A stretch of 45,235 nt of DNA from positions 1 through 45,235 of the forward strand of contig WRIB01000014.1 in the NCBI GenBank assembly GCA_009782955.1. Direction: 5' to 3'. The notes beneath the pieces are model-generated. The model did not search any database and had not been told where the DNA came from. It saw only the letters and a list, made by a program, of their open reading frames with translations. The DNA is from Treponema sp. GTDB taxonomy: Bacteria; Spirochaetota; Spirochaetia; Treponematales; Breznakiellaceae. Shown here piece by piece: positions 26,269 through 33,659 of this stretch (its first letter is position 1; the number at the start of each line of letters is the position of its first letter). The position numbers were made by a program, and so were the translations under genes.

Positions 26269-26341
26269 GGGCCGCTAGCTCAGTAGGTAGAGCATCGCCC
26301 TTTTAAGGCGGTGGTCGGAGGTTCGAATCCTGCGCGGCTCA
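26269..26341 (+). tRNA. tRNA-Lys (anticodon UUU)
   Basis: A 73-base cloverleaf. The acceptor stem is GGGCCGC with GCGGCTC (one G-U pair), discriminator A. The D arm is GCTCAGTAGGTAGAGC. The anticodon stem-loop has 5' arm TCGCC, loop CTTTTAA and 3' arm GGCGG, giving TTT. The T arm is GGAGG TTCGAAT CCTGC, with a G-G mismatch in the stem. CCA is not encoded. The anticodon reads AAA/AAG lysine codons. The mismatch is noted under findings. Confidence 0.93.
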
Positions 26342-26366
26342 TTTCCAGTATTTTTAAGGAGTTATA

Positions 26367-26609
26367 ATGAGCGTACGAGCTACAGAAAGACTTATCGGCG
26401 ACGTAGTAATTGCTTCAGGGCTGCCGAACAGTGCAAAAATGGTTGTCCAGTCCATTGATGAAGAGACAAAGGAAATTTTTACAATTTGGTTTGCCGATGA
26501 TCATTCGGCGCAGACAGGAGTATTTCCTGCCAGTGCCATTGACCGGGCTGAACAAAAAACAGCCGCTGCCAAAAAAACAGTAGCAAAGAAAGCTGCACGA
26601 AAAAAATAA
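26367..26609 (+). CDS. Small protein with a Lys/Ala-rich tail, DUF2158 (YodC)-like
   Basis: An 80-residue protein. Residues 1-60 (IGDVVIASGLPNSAKMVVQS, then TIWFADDHSAQTGVFP) recall the small YodC/DUF2158 beta-barrel proteins, judged only from the spacing of GDVV, SG.P and WF. The last 20 residues are a basic Lys/Ala tail of histone-H1-like composition. AAGGAG lies 6-11 bases before the ATG. It begins 25 bases after tRNA-Lys and may share its transcript. Nucleic-acid binding is suggested by the tail, but no function is known to me. Confidence 0.65.
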   Translation: MSVRATERLIGDVVIASGLPNSAKMVVQSIDEETKEIFTIWFADDHSAQTGVFPASAIDRAEQKTAAAKKTVAKKAARKK

Positions 26610-26622
26610 TTGGTTTTTTCTG

Positions 26623-26720
26623 CCACAAATTGTACAGATAGAAGCAGGTTTTTACAGATAGTATTTTTTTGAATATTATTAATGATCTGTGTTATCCGAA
26701 TTTGTCTGTGTAATCTGTGG
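26623..26720. repeat. Imperfect long inverted repeat of CACAGATT type
   Basis: The left arm (26623-26661, beginning CCACAAATTGTACAGAT) and the right arm (26682-26720, ending GTGTAATCTGTGG) are about 39 bases each and pair imperfectly: the outer 20 bases match well, and the ACAGAT/ATCTGT blocks recur. The loop is AT-rich. On the plus strand the right arm has the ATCTGTG and TCTGTGTAATCTGTGG phrasing that I recognise from many unrelated bacterial genomes. Confidence 0.6.
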
Positions 26721-26763
26721 TTGGATATTAACAAGTCTTTCTTACCAATTGCGAAAACAGGCG

Positions 26764-26772
26764 TGATATACT
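26764..26772 (+). promoter_or_regulatory. Extended -10 box immediately before murG
   Basis: TGATATACT is an extended -10 (TGn followed by a 5/6 TATAAT match). A start about 6-7 bases downstream gives an mRNA leader of only about 5 bases before the ATG at 26784, with no Shine-Dalgarno. This would be a near-leaderless transcript. Confidence 0.5.
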
Positions 26773-26783
26773 ACTCTTAGTTA

Positions 26784-28016
26784 ATGGCAAAAAGTGAGTT
26801 TTGTATTGCTTTTACCGGCGGCGGTACGGGAGGGCACATCTATCCCGGACTGGCGGTCGCCGCTGCTCTTAAACAGGAATTGGAATGCCGGATTTTTTGG
26901 ATTGGTTCAAATAATAAACTTGATGCTTCCATAGTAACCGAAGCTGGTATTGATTTTTTTTCAATTCCGGCCGGAAAGTTAAGACGGAATTTTTCTTTTC
27001 GTAACATCGGCGATTTTTTTAAAGTGGCGGCAGGCTTTTTTGCCGCCAGGAAAATACTAAAGCATGAAAACCCGGCCCTGCTTTTTTCCAAAGGCGGTTT
27101 TGTAAGTGTTCCCCCCTGTGCAGCAGCTGCATCGTTAAAAATACCTGTCCTTACCCATGAATCGGATTACAGTCCTGGACTTGCTACAAGGATCAATGCA
27201 CGTTTTGCCGCAAAAGGCACGGGGCACATTATTACTGCATACCCTGAAACCATGCAACGGTTTCCGGAACAAATTCGGGATAAAGTTGTTGTATTGGGTA
27301 ATCCGGTAAGGACAGTATTTAAAACTGCCGATCCGGCAAAGGGCAGGACATTTCTTGGAGCGGAAGAGGGCGATCGTATACTCCTTGTACTTGGAGGCAG
27401 CCAGGGAGCTCAGGAGTTAAATGAACTTGTACTTGGTTCATTGGATGAACTTACACAAAAATACATTGTAGTGCATCAGACTGGCGCCCAAAAACAGCAC
27501 GCGAGAAGTCGAGCGTGTTTTTCCAATGAAGGTAACACGGCGTGCCTCCCAATAGATTCTTCGGCTACAAAAATTTCTTCTGGGGGCGCATCATGGAAAC
27601 ATGAAACAATTGAATCACAGCGTTATAAACCGTATCCATACATAAAAGAAGAACTTCCCCATGTACTTGCTGCGACAGAGTTGGTTTTGGCAAGGAGCGG
27701 TGCGGGTACAGTATGGGAATGCGCAACTGCGGGGAAACCCATGGTGCTTCTGCCGTTGGCCGGTACAGGTACAAGAGGGGATCAGGTAGAAAACGCCCGG
27801 TTTTTTGAAAATGCCGGTGCAGCTATAGTATTGCCTCCCGATAAAAGAACTGCGGCGGATCTGAAAGAAGTGCTGCAAAAACTGACGGATGAAAAACGGG
27901 AAACAATGGCGGCGGCTTCTGCCAGGGTCGGAAGTTCCGATGGAACGGGAAATATAGTCCGGCTTTTGATTGATACGCTTAAACAGAAAACAAACCAGAC
28001 AGGGGGAGTAAAGTAA
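26784..28016 (+). CDS. murG: UDP-N-acetylglucosamine transferase MurG with an internal insertion
   Basis: MurG adds GlcNAc to lipid I to make lipid II, at the inner face of the cytoplasmic membrane. The protein has 410 residues (family usually 350-370). The N-domain glycine loop is GGGTGGHIYPGLA (12-24); the acceptor-site HESD and the second Gly loop LGGSQGAQELN (203-213) are present, as are HQTG (231-234) and the UDP-GlcNAc site ARSGAGTVWE. The extra length is a stretch at residues 239-279 (27498-27620) which is basic/Ser-rich and unlike the family. It is coupled to cvpA by a TAATG overlap. The ATG has no ribosome site. Confidence 0.93.
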   Translation: MAKSEFCIAFTGGGTGGHIYPGLAVAAALKQELECRIFWIGSNNKLDASIVTEAGIDFFSIPAGKLRRNFSFRNIGDFFKVAAGFFAARKILKHENPALLFSKGGFVSVPPCAAAASLKIPVLTHESDYSPGLATRINARFAAKGTGHIITAYPETMQRFPEQIRDKVVVLGNPVRTVFKTADPAKGRTFLGAEEGDRILLVLGGSQGAQELNELVLGSLDELTQKYIVVHQTGAQKQHARSRACFSNEGNTACLPIDSSATKISSGGASWKHETIESQRYKPYPYIKEELPHVLAATELVLARSGAGTVWECATAGKPMVLLPLAGTGTRGDQVENARFFENAGAAIVLPPDKRTAADLKEVLQKLTDEKRETMAAASARVGSSDGTGNIVRLLIDTLKQKTNQTGGVK

Positions 28017-28474
28017 TGCAGGCACTGGATCTGGTTTATATAATTCTTGCAGGATTGCTTGTCCTAAGGGGTTTTTTAAAGGGCTTTACCGGAGAATTTT
28101 TTTCTATTGCTTCTGTGGCTTTTTCCGTTATAGTTGCAGTTCTTTTTTTTAAATCCGGCGCCGGTTTTTTACGTTCACGTTATTTACAAATGGAACTGTT
28201 TCCGGAGATTCTTGCCTTTTTGATAATTTTTATCGCAGTATTTATTATTGGAAAAATTACCGAGCATGTCATTAAAGACATTATCACCGGTCTTAATATG
28301 AATGTCCTGGATAAAATACTTGGGATAATACTGGGGCTGGCCGAGAGTTTTGCCCTTATTGTTCTTTCATTGTTTGTTTTAACAATCCAGCCCGTTTTTG
28401 ATCCCGCTCCGCTTGTTGAACAAAGTTTTTTTGCCCGGCTTTTTCTGCCGTTTGTGAGGGCTTTCCGTGTTTGA
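28016..28474 (+). CDS. cvpA: CvpA-family membrane protein
   Basis: A 152-residue protein with four predicted membrane segments. The N-terminal LDLVYIILAGLLVLRGFLKGF and the later MNVLDKILGIILGLAESF match the colicin-V-production (CvpA) family, whose members are inner-membrane proteins linked to cell-envelope integrity. Its molecular function is not settled. It starts on the last base of murG and overlaps holB by 8 bases. Confidence 0.85.
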   Translation: MQALDLVYIILAGLLVLRGFLKGFTGEFFSIASVAFSVIVAVLFFKSGAGFLRSRYLQMELFPEILAFLIIFIAVFIIGKITEHVIKDIITGLNMNVLDKILGIILGLAESFALIVLSLFVLTIQPVFDPAPLVEQSFFARLFLPFVRAFRV

Positions 28475-29849
28475 AAATATCCTTTATCAAAACCAGGTAA
28501 TTGATCAACTAAAGTCCGATATTCAAAACGGTTCCCTTGCACCTTCCATTTTGTTTTCCGGCCCTGAATATTCGGGAAAGGGAACGGCTTCGCTGGAATT
28601 GGCCCGGGTTCAAAGCTGTGAAAATGAAACGTTGCGGGGAAACTGGAATTGTTCCTGTTCGTCATGTATTCGCCATAAAAACCTTGTTTCACCGGATCTG
28701 TTAATCCTGGGAAGACGGCGTTTTTTTGAAGAAATCTCCGCTTCTTCGGGAACTTTTCTTCGCAACCCGGAAAACCCCGGGAGCAAGATGCTCTTTTTAC
28801 GTTCTGTCCGTAAATTCCTTTTGCGGTTTAACAACATACTTTGGGAAGATGATCCCAAATTGGGAAAATTAAAAAACCAAATTGATAATCTGGAAGAAGA
28901 ACTGGAAGATATTGAAATTGCCGGCGGCAATGCTGATCTTAATAAAAAATGCGAGGGTATCGTAAAAAAAGCCGTAAAATTGCAGGCTGACGGGCTTGGT
29001 GAACTTATTCCCATAGCGCAGATTCGCAGAGCTGCATATTGGAGCCGCCTTGCTCCGCTGGGAAGACATAAATACATCATCCTGGAAAATGCGGAAAACA
29101 TGCAGGAAGGTGCAAAAAATTCACTTCTTAAAATTCTCGAAGAACCGCCGCCGTATCTTTCGATCATTCTTACCAGTACCCGCCCAATGATTCTTCTTCC
29201 CACCATGCTTTCCCGGCTCAGGGAATACCGTTTTGCCGGACGGAAAACAGAAGAGGAAAAAGAAGTGTTAAACCGTATTTTTCGTGAAACACAGACAATG
29301 GCATCTTCCATTGAGTTATATCTGGATTCTTTTCTGCCGGTTAAAAGTGATACACTTTATGCTCTGGGAGCATTCTTTGCCGCTTCTGTTGCGGCAGAAG
29401 CTGTAAGGGAAACACGGGTAAAAAACCGGGCATACTCAACAGGGCAGACTAACGTGAACGCTGCAAATGAAGGCTTGCTCGGTTCATCTCCTGATATTCC
29501 GGAAGTTTTAATTGATTTGGGAAAGTATACCGCAGATATTGCCGAAACAGGGGCCATGGGAAGGCCTGCTGGCAGTGTGAAGGAAGCAATACAAAAAGTT
29601 CTTGATACGGCCGAACAGTTTGAAATCCCCGGTCTTTTTAGGCGGTTTTTAAAGCATTGCTCGGCGCTTATTTCATCATGGCTGCATAATAAAGGCAATA
29701 ATCCGAATTCTTCTTTGGAGAAAAGTATTGCAGCGGAGCTGTGGCACAGGGAATTAAATCGATCTGCGGCGGAAAACGATTCTTTCAATATTGGTCCGCC
29801 AATGGTACTAGAACGGCTTTTTGAAGCATTAAAAACGGGAATGTTATGA
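28467..29849 (+). CDS. holB: DNA polymerase III delta' subunit with an extra coiled-coil insert
   Basis: The clamp-loader subunit delta', 460 residues. Visible: a modified Walker A (GPEYSGKGT, 32-40), a four-Cys zinc module (Cys51, 62, 64, 67), the segment RHKYIILENAENMQEGAKNSLLKILEEPP, and a collar-like C-terminus. The GTG at 28467 has GAGGG 6 bases upstream. Typical delta' proteins have about 330 residues; here about 90 residues (roughly 78-170), including the acidic coiled coil QIDNLEEELEDIEI, are inserted between the zinc module and the sensor region. Overlaps cvpA by 8 bases and the kinase gene by 4. Confidence 0.88.
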   Translation: MFENILYQNQVIDQLKSDIQNGSLAPSILFSGPEYSGKGTASLELARVQSCENETLRGNWNCSCSSCIRHKNLVSPDLLILGRRRFFEEISASSGTFLRNPENPGSKMLFLRSVRKFLLRFNNILWEDDPKLGKLKNQIDNLEEELEDIEIAGGNADLNKKCEGIVKKAVKLQADGLGELIPIAQIRRAAYWSRLAPLGRHKYIILENAENMQEGAKNSLLKILEEPPPYLSIILTSTRPMILLPTMLSRLREYRFAGRKTEEEKEVLNRIFRETQTMASSIELYLDSFLPVKSDTLYALGAFFAASVAAEAVRETRVKNRAYSTGQTNVNAANEGLLGSSPDIPEVLIDLGKYTADIAETGAMGRPAGSVKEAIQKVLDTAEQFEIPGLFRRFLKHCSALISSWLHNKGNNPNSSLEKSIAAELWHRELNRSAAENDSFNIGPPMVLERLFEALKTGML

Positions 29850-31252
29850 AGCAAATAGTCAGGCATTTACTGCAAATAATTGCAAAGTTGAACAATTCCG
29901 AACAGATACAGGAATATTTTCATTCCTTAATCGACGATATTGAACGTCTGGGGACAGTGCTGGATTCACTTGCAGAAGGGATCCTTGTATGCGATTCTGA
30001 ACATAACCTGATCCTGGCAAATAAATTTTCCGAACGTCTATTGCCTATTTCACGGACAGAAAGGGAAGATGTATGGGTTTGGAAACTTATTGATGACAGG
30101 GAAATTGCAGCATTTTTAAAAACAGCATTGCTTTCCGGCGACCGGGTAAACGAACGTGAATTTGAAACAGAAGTTAAGGGAATAAGGCGGCTCTTGTCGA
30201 TCAGTATTTTCCCCCTGGTTAAGGACTACCAGATTACCGGTTCCCTTGTTCACGTGAACGACATTACCGAAAAACGAAAAAAAGAAGCCAGAATGCGGCA
30301 AATAGAAAGCCTTGCAAGCCTGACAACTCTGGCCGCAGGAGTTGCCCACGAGATTAAAAATCCCCTCGGTTCTATTTCCATTCATATACAGCTTTTGCAG
30401 AAAGCTTTTGCCAAGAACGAAGAACTGTATTACCTTTCCCATCCGGAAGACAGGCCTGACCCGAACTTTAACCAGGGAGAGAAAGGACCGGTAGCATATT
30501 TTTCCATGTTCCATCGCTATATTGATGTGATTAACGAAGAAATAGATCGCCTTAATCATATTGTGGTCGATTTTCTGTTTGCAGTCCGTCCCATGACCTT
30601 GAATTTAAAGGAATCGAATTTTAACAAATTTCTTCAGGAACTGGCGGAGTTTACCGCCTACGAGCTTTCCGATGCCCTGGTTGATTTGGAACTCGAACTT
30701 GACGAAATGCTTCCCCTTCTGGATTTTGATGAACAGCTTATGAAGCAGGCGCTGCTTAACCTGATCCAAAATGCTGTGGCAGCCATTGAAGAGGGAGGAA
30801 AAATAATCCTGAAAACAGAAAGAAAAGACAACGAAGCAATTCTGAGTGTTATTGATACAGGTACGGGAATACCCGATAAAATCCTTGCAAAAATCTTTGA
30901 ACCGTATTTTACTACTAAAGAACGGGGATCTGGTCTTGGGTTAACGCTTGTGTTTAAAATAATCCGTGAGCACAGAGGAGAAATAAACGTTACTTCAAAG
31001 GAAGGTGAAGGAACTTGTTTTACCATTACGCTTCCCATTCCGCAAAGGGACAGGCGTCTTATACCTTCCGGAAGGGAATCGCGCGATGCTTCACTCGCGA
31101 CGATCCCTACTGTTCGCTCGGCGGAGTATCCGGAGGGGAACCTTCGCCCTTTGGGCTCGGCGGAGTATCCGGAGGGGAACCTTCGCCCTTTGGGCTCGGC
31201 GGAGGATACCGGTGAAGGTGATAAGCGTTTTGCAATTCTGGAGGCAAAATGA
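29846..31252 (+). CDS. NtrB/AtoS-like soluble histidine kinase with a repeat-bearing tail
   Basis: A 468-residue cytoplasmic kinase. A PAS domain (about 31-140, ending HVNDITEKRKK) is followed by the HisKA motif VAHEIKNPLGSISIH with His168 as the phosphoacceptor, then HATPase boxes LIQNAVAAIEEGG, DTGTGIPDKIL, and GSGLGLTLVFKIIREHRGE. The family domain ends near residue 398 (ITLPIPQ). The last 70 residues are foreign to the family and contain two perfect tandem copies of a 13-residue unit (GSAEYPEGNLRPL). No membrane segments are present. It overlaps holB by ATGA and the response regulator by ATGA, so the pair is co-translated. The signal sensed is unknown. Confidence 0.92.
   Translation: MKQIVRHLLQIIAKLNNSEQIQEYFHSLIDDIERLGTVLDSLAEGILVCDSEHNLILANKFSERLLPISRTEREDVWVWKLIDDREIAAFLKTALLSGDRVNEREFETEVKGIRRLLSISIFPLVKDYQITGSLVHVNDITEKRKKEARMRQIESLASLTTLAAGVAHEIKNPLGSISIHIQLLQKAFAKNEELYYLSHPEDRPDPNFNQGEKGPVAYFSMFHRYIDVINEEIDRLNHIVVDFLFAVRPMTLNLKESNFNKFLQELAEFTAYELSDALVDLELELDEMLPLLDFDEQLMKQALLNLIQNAVAAIEEGGKIILKTERKDNEAILSVIDTGTGIPDKILAKIFEPYFTTKERGSGLGLTLVFKIIREHRGEINVTSKEGEGTCFTITLPIPQRDRRLIPSGRESRDASLATIPTVRSAEYPEGNLRPLGSAEYPEGNLRPLGSAEDTGEGDKRFAILEAK
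31116..31206 (+). repeat. Perfect 39-bp tandem repeat in the kinase 3' end
   Basis: The 39-bp unit beginning GCTCGGCGGAGTATCC occurs at 31116-31154 and again, without a mismatch, at 31155-31193; a third partial copy (GCTCGGCGGAG) follows at 31194. The unit is 13 codons, so the frame is kept. Just upstream is the 12-base palindrome CCTTCCGGAAGG (31064-31075) and ATCGCGCGAT (31079-31088). Confidence 0.95.
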
Positions 31253-32619
31253 ATTTCCGGCTATTGGTCGTGGATGATGAGAAAAATATCCGAGAAGGCC
31301 TTGCCGCAGGACTGGAAATGGACGGTTATGAAGTGGTAACCGCAAGCGACGGTACGGAAGGCTGGCAGCGTTTTGGAAAGGGAGACATAGATCTGGTTAT
31401 TACCGATTTACGTATGACCGGTTTAAGCGGAGAGGAACTTCAGCGAAAAATCGAAGCCGCTATTCCCGGTTTTCCGGTGATCATACTTACAGGGCATGGC
31501 ACCGTTGAAAACGCTGTTGCAGCCATGAGAAGCGGCGCTTATGATTTTCTTACCAAACCGGTAAATCTTGATCACCTTTCCATGCTGGTCAAGCGTGCTT
31601 TAGCTAATCATGAACTTTCACTTAAGCATAAAAACCTCGAAGAAGCGCTGGCAAAGAACAACCAATATAAAACCATGGTTGGTTCCAGCGCTGTAATGCA
31701 ACAGGTTTTTGATATGATTAGCAGGGCGGCTCCGTCCAAGGCATCAATACTTATTACCGGTGAATCAGGTGTGGGAAAAGAACTGGTCGCCGACGCCCTT
31801 CACGAACTTTCTCCGCGCAAGGGAAAACCCATGGTTAAGGTTCATTGCGCTGCCATTCCCGATTCGCTTATTGAAAGCGAACTCTTTGGCCATGAAAAAG
31901 GGGCATTTACCGGTGCTGTTGCCCGGCGCAGGGGACGATTTGAACTTGCCAACGAAGGAACACTCTTTCTGGACGAGATTGGAGAAATCGATCAGAACAT
32001 ACAAATTAAACTGCTGCGGGTACTTCAGGAAAGAAAATTCGAACGGGTAGGGGGAGAAGAAACCATCGAAACCGACGTACGGATTATTGCCGCTACCAAC
32101 AGGGACCTTAGAGCGGAAATAGAAAAAGGCGCTTTCAGGGAGGATCTTTTTTTCCGCCTTAATGTTGTAAATATCCGTGTTCCCCCTTTACGGGAACGCA
32201 AGGACGATCTTCCGATGCTTATAAGCATTTTTCTCCGTGAATTTTCGCAGGAAAACGGCAAGCAAATAGAAGGCATTGACGATAAAGCACGTACGGCACT
32301 GTACGCTTATGACTGGCCGGGAAATGTCCGGGAACTTCGGAATTGCATGGAAAGCGCCGTGGTAATGGCCAAGGGAAATATTATTGCAGACTCGGATCTC
32401 CCTCCCACTGTCAGGGCCCACAGCGACAAAGGCTGGATACGTATTCCCATTGGTACAAACATGGACGGATGTGAACAAATAATCATTCAGGATACGCTGG
32501 CTTTTCTGAAAGGCAACAAAAGTAAAACGGCTGAAGTACTGGGCATAGGCAGAAAAACATTACACAGAAAACTTGATTCTACCGGTGAAATAAACCCTTC
32601 CGGCAATATGGATACCTGA
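31249..32619 (+). CDS. NtrC-family sigma-54-dependent response regulator
   Basis: A 456-residue activator with three parts: a receiver with VVDDE, phosphoacceptor Asp53 (ITDLRM) and LTGHG; an AAA+ domain with Walker A GESGVGKE, the sigma-54 loop GAFTGA and Walker [12 protein letters not shown]; and a Fis-type helix-turn-helix ([28 protein letters not shown]-like, here starting [18 protein letters not shown]). It activates transcription from sigma-54 promoters after phosphorylation by the upstream kinase. The target genes are unknown. It overlaps the kinase by ATGA. Confidence 0.95.
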   Translation: MNFRLLVVDDEKNIREGLAAGLEMDGYEVVTASDGTEGWQRFGKGDIDLVITDLRMTGLSGEELQRKIEAAIPGFPVIILTGHGTVENAVAAMRSGAYDFLTKPVNLDHLSMLVKRALANHELSLKHKNLEEALAKNNQYKTMVGSSAVMQQVFDMISRAAPSKASILITGESGVGKELVADALHELSPRKGKPMVKVHCAAIPDSLIESELFGHEKGAFTGAVARRRGRFELANEGTLFLDEIGEIDQNIQIKLLRVLQERKFERVGGEETIETDVRIIAATNRDLRAEIEKGAFREDLFFRLNVVNIRVPPLRERKDDLPMLISIFLREFSQENGKQIEGIDDKARTALYAYDWPGNVRELRNCMESAVVMAKGNIIADSDLPPTVRAHSDKGWIRIPIGTNMDGCEQIIIQDTLAFLKGNKSKTAEVLGIGRKTLHRKLDSTGEINPSGNMDT

Positions 32620-32651
32620 ACCGCTGACCATGGCAGCCAAAAGAACAGTAT

Positions 32652-33641
32652 TTACTTCTGCAACTGAGCGCAAACCTTATTATAAAAAACGCCCTTTTCT
32701 CCAAGCATATTAAGCGCCCAAATAACTGCACCTGCTACCGGTTGAACATCCAGAAGGGTATATTTAAAACGATAACCCGGATTGTTATTAATAATTTTTT
32801 CTTTTATTGCTTCAACCAACAGGGGATCTTCGCCCTTTACAAAAACCGAGCCTTCAAACACTATATTCAGTTCTTCATTTGTTTTAAAGTTTAGTTCTTC
32901 AATCATGCATGAAATTCCGTTGGCATAGTTATCTGCCGATTTTAAAACAATTTTTTTTGCAATATGGTCATTTTTTGAAACTGCTTCAAACAGTATTTTG
33001 GTACAGGAACCAAGCTCAAATCTGCGGTTATCTGTTTTTTCATAGATTTTTTCTATAAAGTCATGTTTGTTTGAAATGCCGAGTTTTTCGAACAAAGCGC
33101 CCGTCATGCAGGTTTTTTCCCCTTTTCGGAAGAGTTCGCTGTACACTGCGGAAACAACTTTTTGCCCAAGAAACCCGCCGCCTCCGTAATCGTCGGAAAT
33201 AAAACCAACGCCGCCAATTTGCAGCATTTTTCCTTCGCTGTCAATGCCGGCCAGGGTACAGCCTGTTCCGTTATTTGCACAAATACCTGTTCCCAGCGGA
33301 CTTCCGGCAGGAATACCCAGAAAAGCGTCGTTTGCCAGGGTGAATTTTTGCAGGCCGATGTTTTCAATTATTCTGGAAATTATTTTATGCTGAAGGAGTG
33401 TATCGGCGCCCGCTATGCCAAGTACGGAATAAGAAACCTGTTTTATTGTGATTTTATGTTTTAACAGGGTTTGCGTTATAAATTGTCCGAGTTCATCTTC
33501 GAATTGGGTAAATGAACCGGGAAGCGATTCATGATTAAGCGGCCCCCAATGGCAAAAATCTACAAGTGTCCCCGAAATGTCGAATAGTGCAAGGTGGCTT
33601 TTTGTAGCGCCCGTATCCAGGCCTAATACATATTCATTCAA
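32652..33641 (-). CDS. Sugar kinase of the BadF/BadG (N-acetylglucosamine kinase) family
   Basis: A 329-residue ASKHA-fold kinase. N-terminal phosphate-1 motif GLDTGATKSHLALFD, the glycine motif TGICANNGTGCTLAGID, GGVGFISDDYGGGGFLG, and phosphate-2/adenosine region at INIVFEGSVF-like sequence (ELNIVFEGSVFVKG) and QPVAGAVIWAL. This family includes N-acetylglucosamine kinase and related kinases. It is the second gene after the GH4 enzyme (18 bases apart), with GGAG before its ATG. I infer it phosphorylates a sugar or disaccharide for the GH4 enzyme; the exact substrate is unknown. Confidence 0.85.
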   Translation of the reverse strand: MNEYVLGLDTGATKSHLALFDISGTLVDFCHWGPLNHESLPGSFTQFEDELGQFITQTLLKHKITIKQVSYSVLGIAGADTLLQHKIISRIIENIGLQKFTLANDAFLGIPAGSPLGTGICANNGTGCTLAGIDSEGKMLQIGGVGFISDDYGGGGFLGQKVVSAVYSELFRKGEKTCMTGALFEKLGISNKHDFIEKIYEKTDNRRFELGSCTKILFEAVSKNDHIAKKIVLKSADNYANGISCMIEELNFKTNEELNIVFEGSVFVKGEDPLLVEAIKEKIINNNPGYRFKYTLLDVQPVAGAVIWALNMLGEKGVFYNKVCAQLQK

Positions 33642-33659
33642 TTTTTATCTCCGCAATTA

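Noticed and set aside
28610-29311. 233-codon antisense frame opposite holB
   Set aside because: The plus strand is clearly holB with family motifs; the antisense translation is Ser/Arg-rich low-complexity typical of a shadow.
31116-31206. Repeat taken as a CRISPR array
   Set aside because: The copies are adjacent with no spacer between them and lie in the frame of the kinase; there are no cas genes.
31005-31277. Alternative plus-strand frames through the tandem repeat
   Set aside because: They overlap the kinase and the regulator start and owe their Arg/Gly-rich repeats to the same 39-bp unit.
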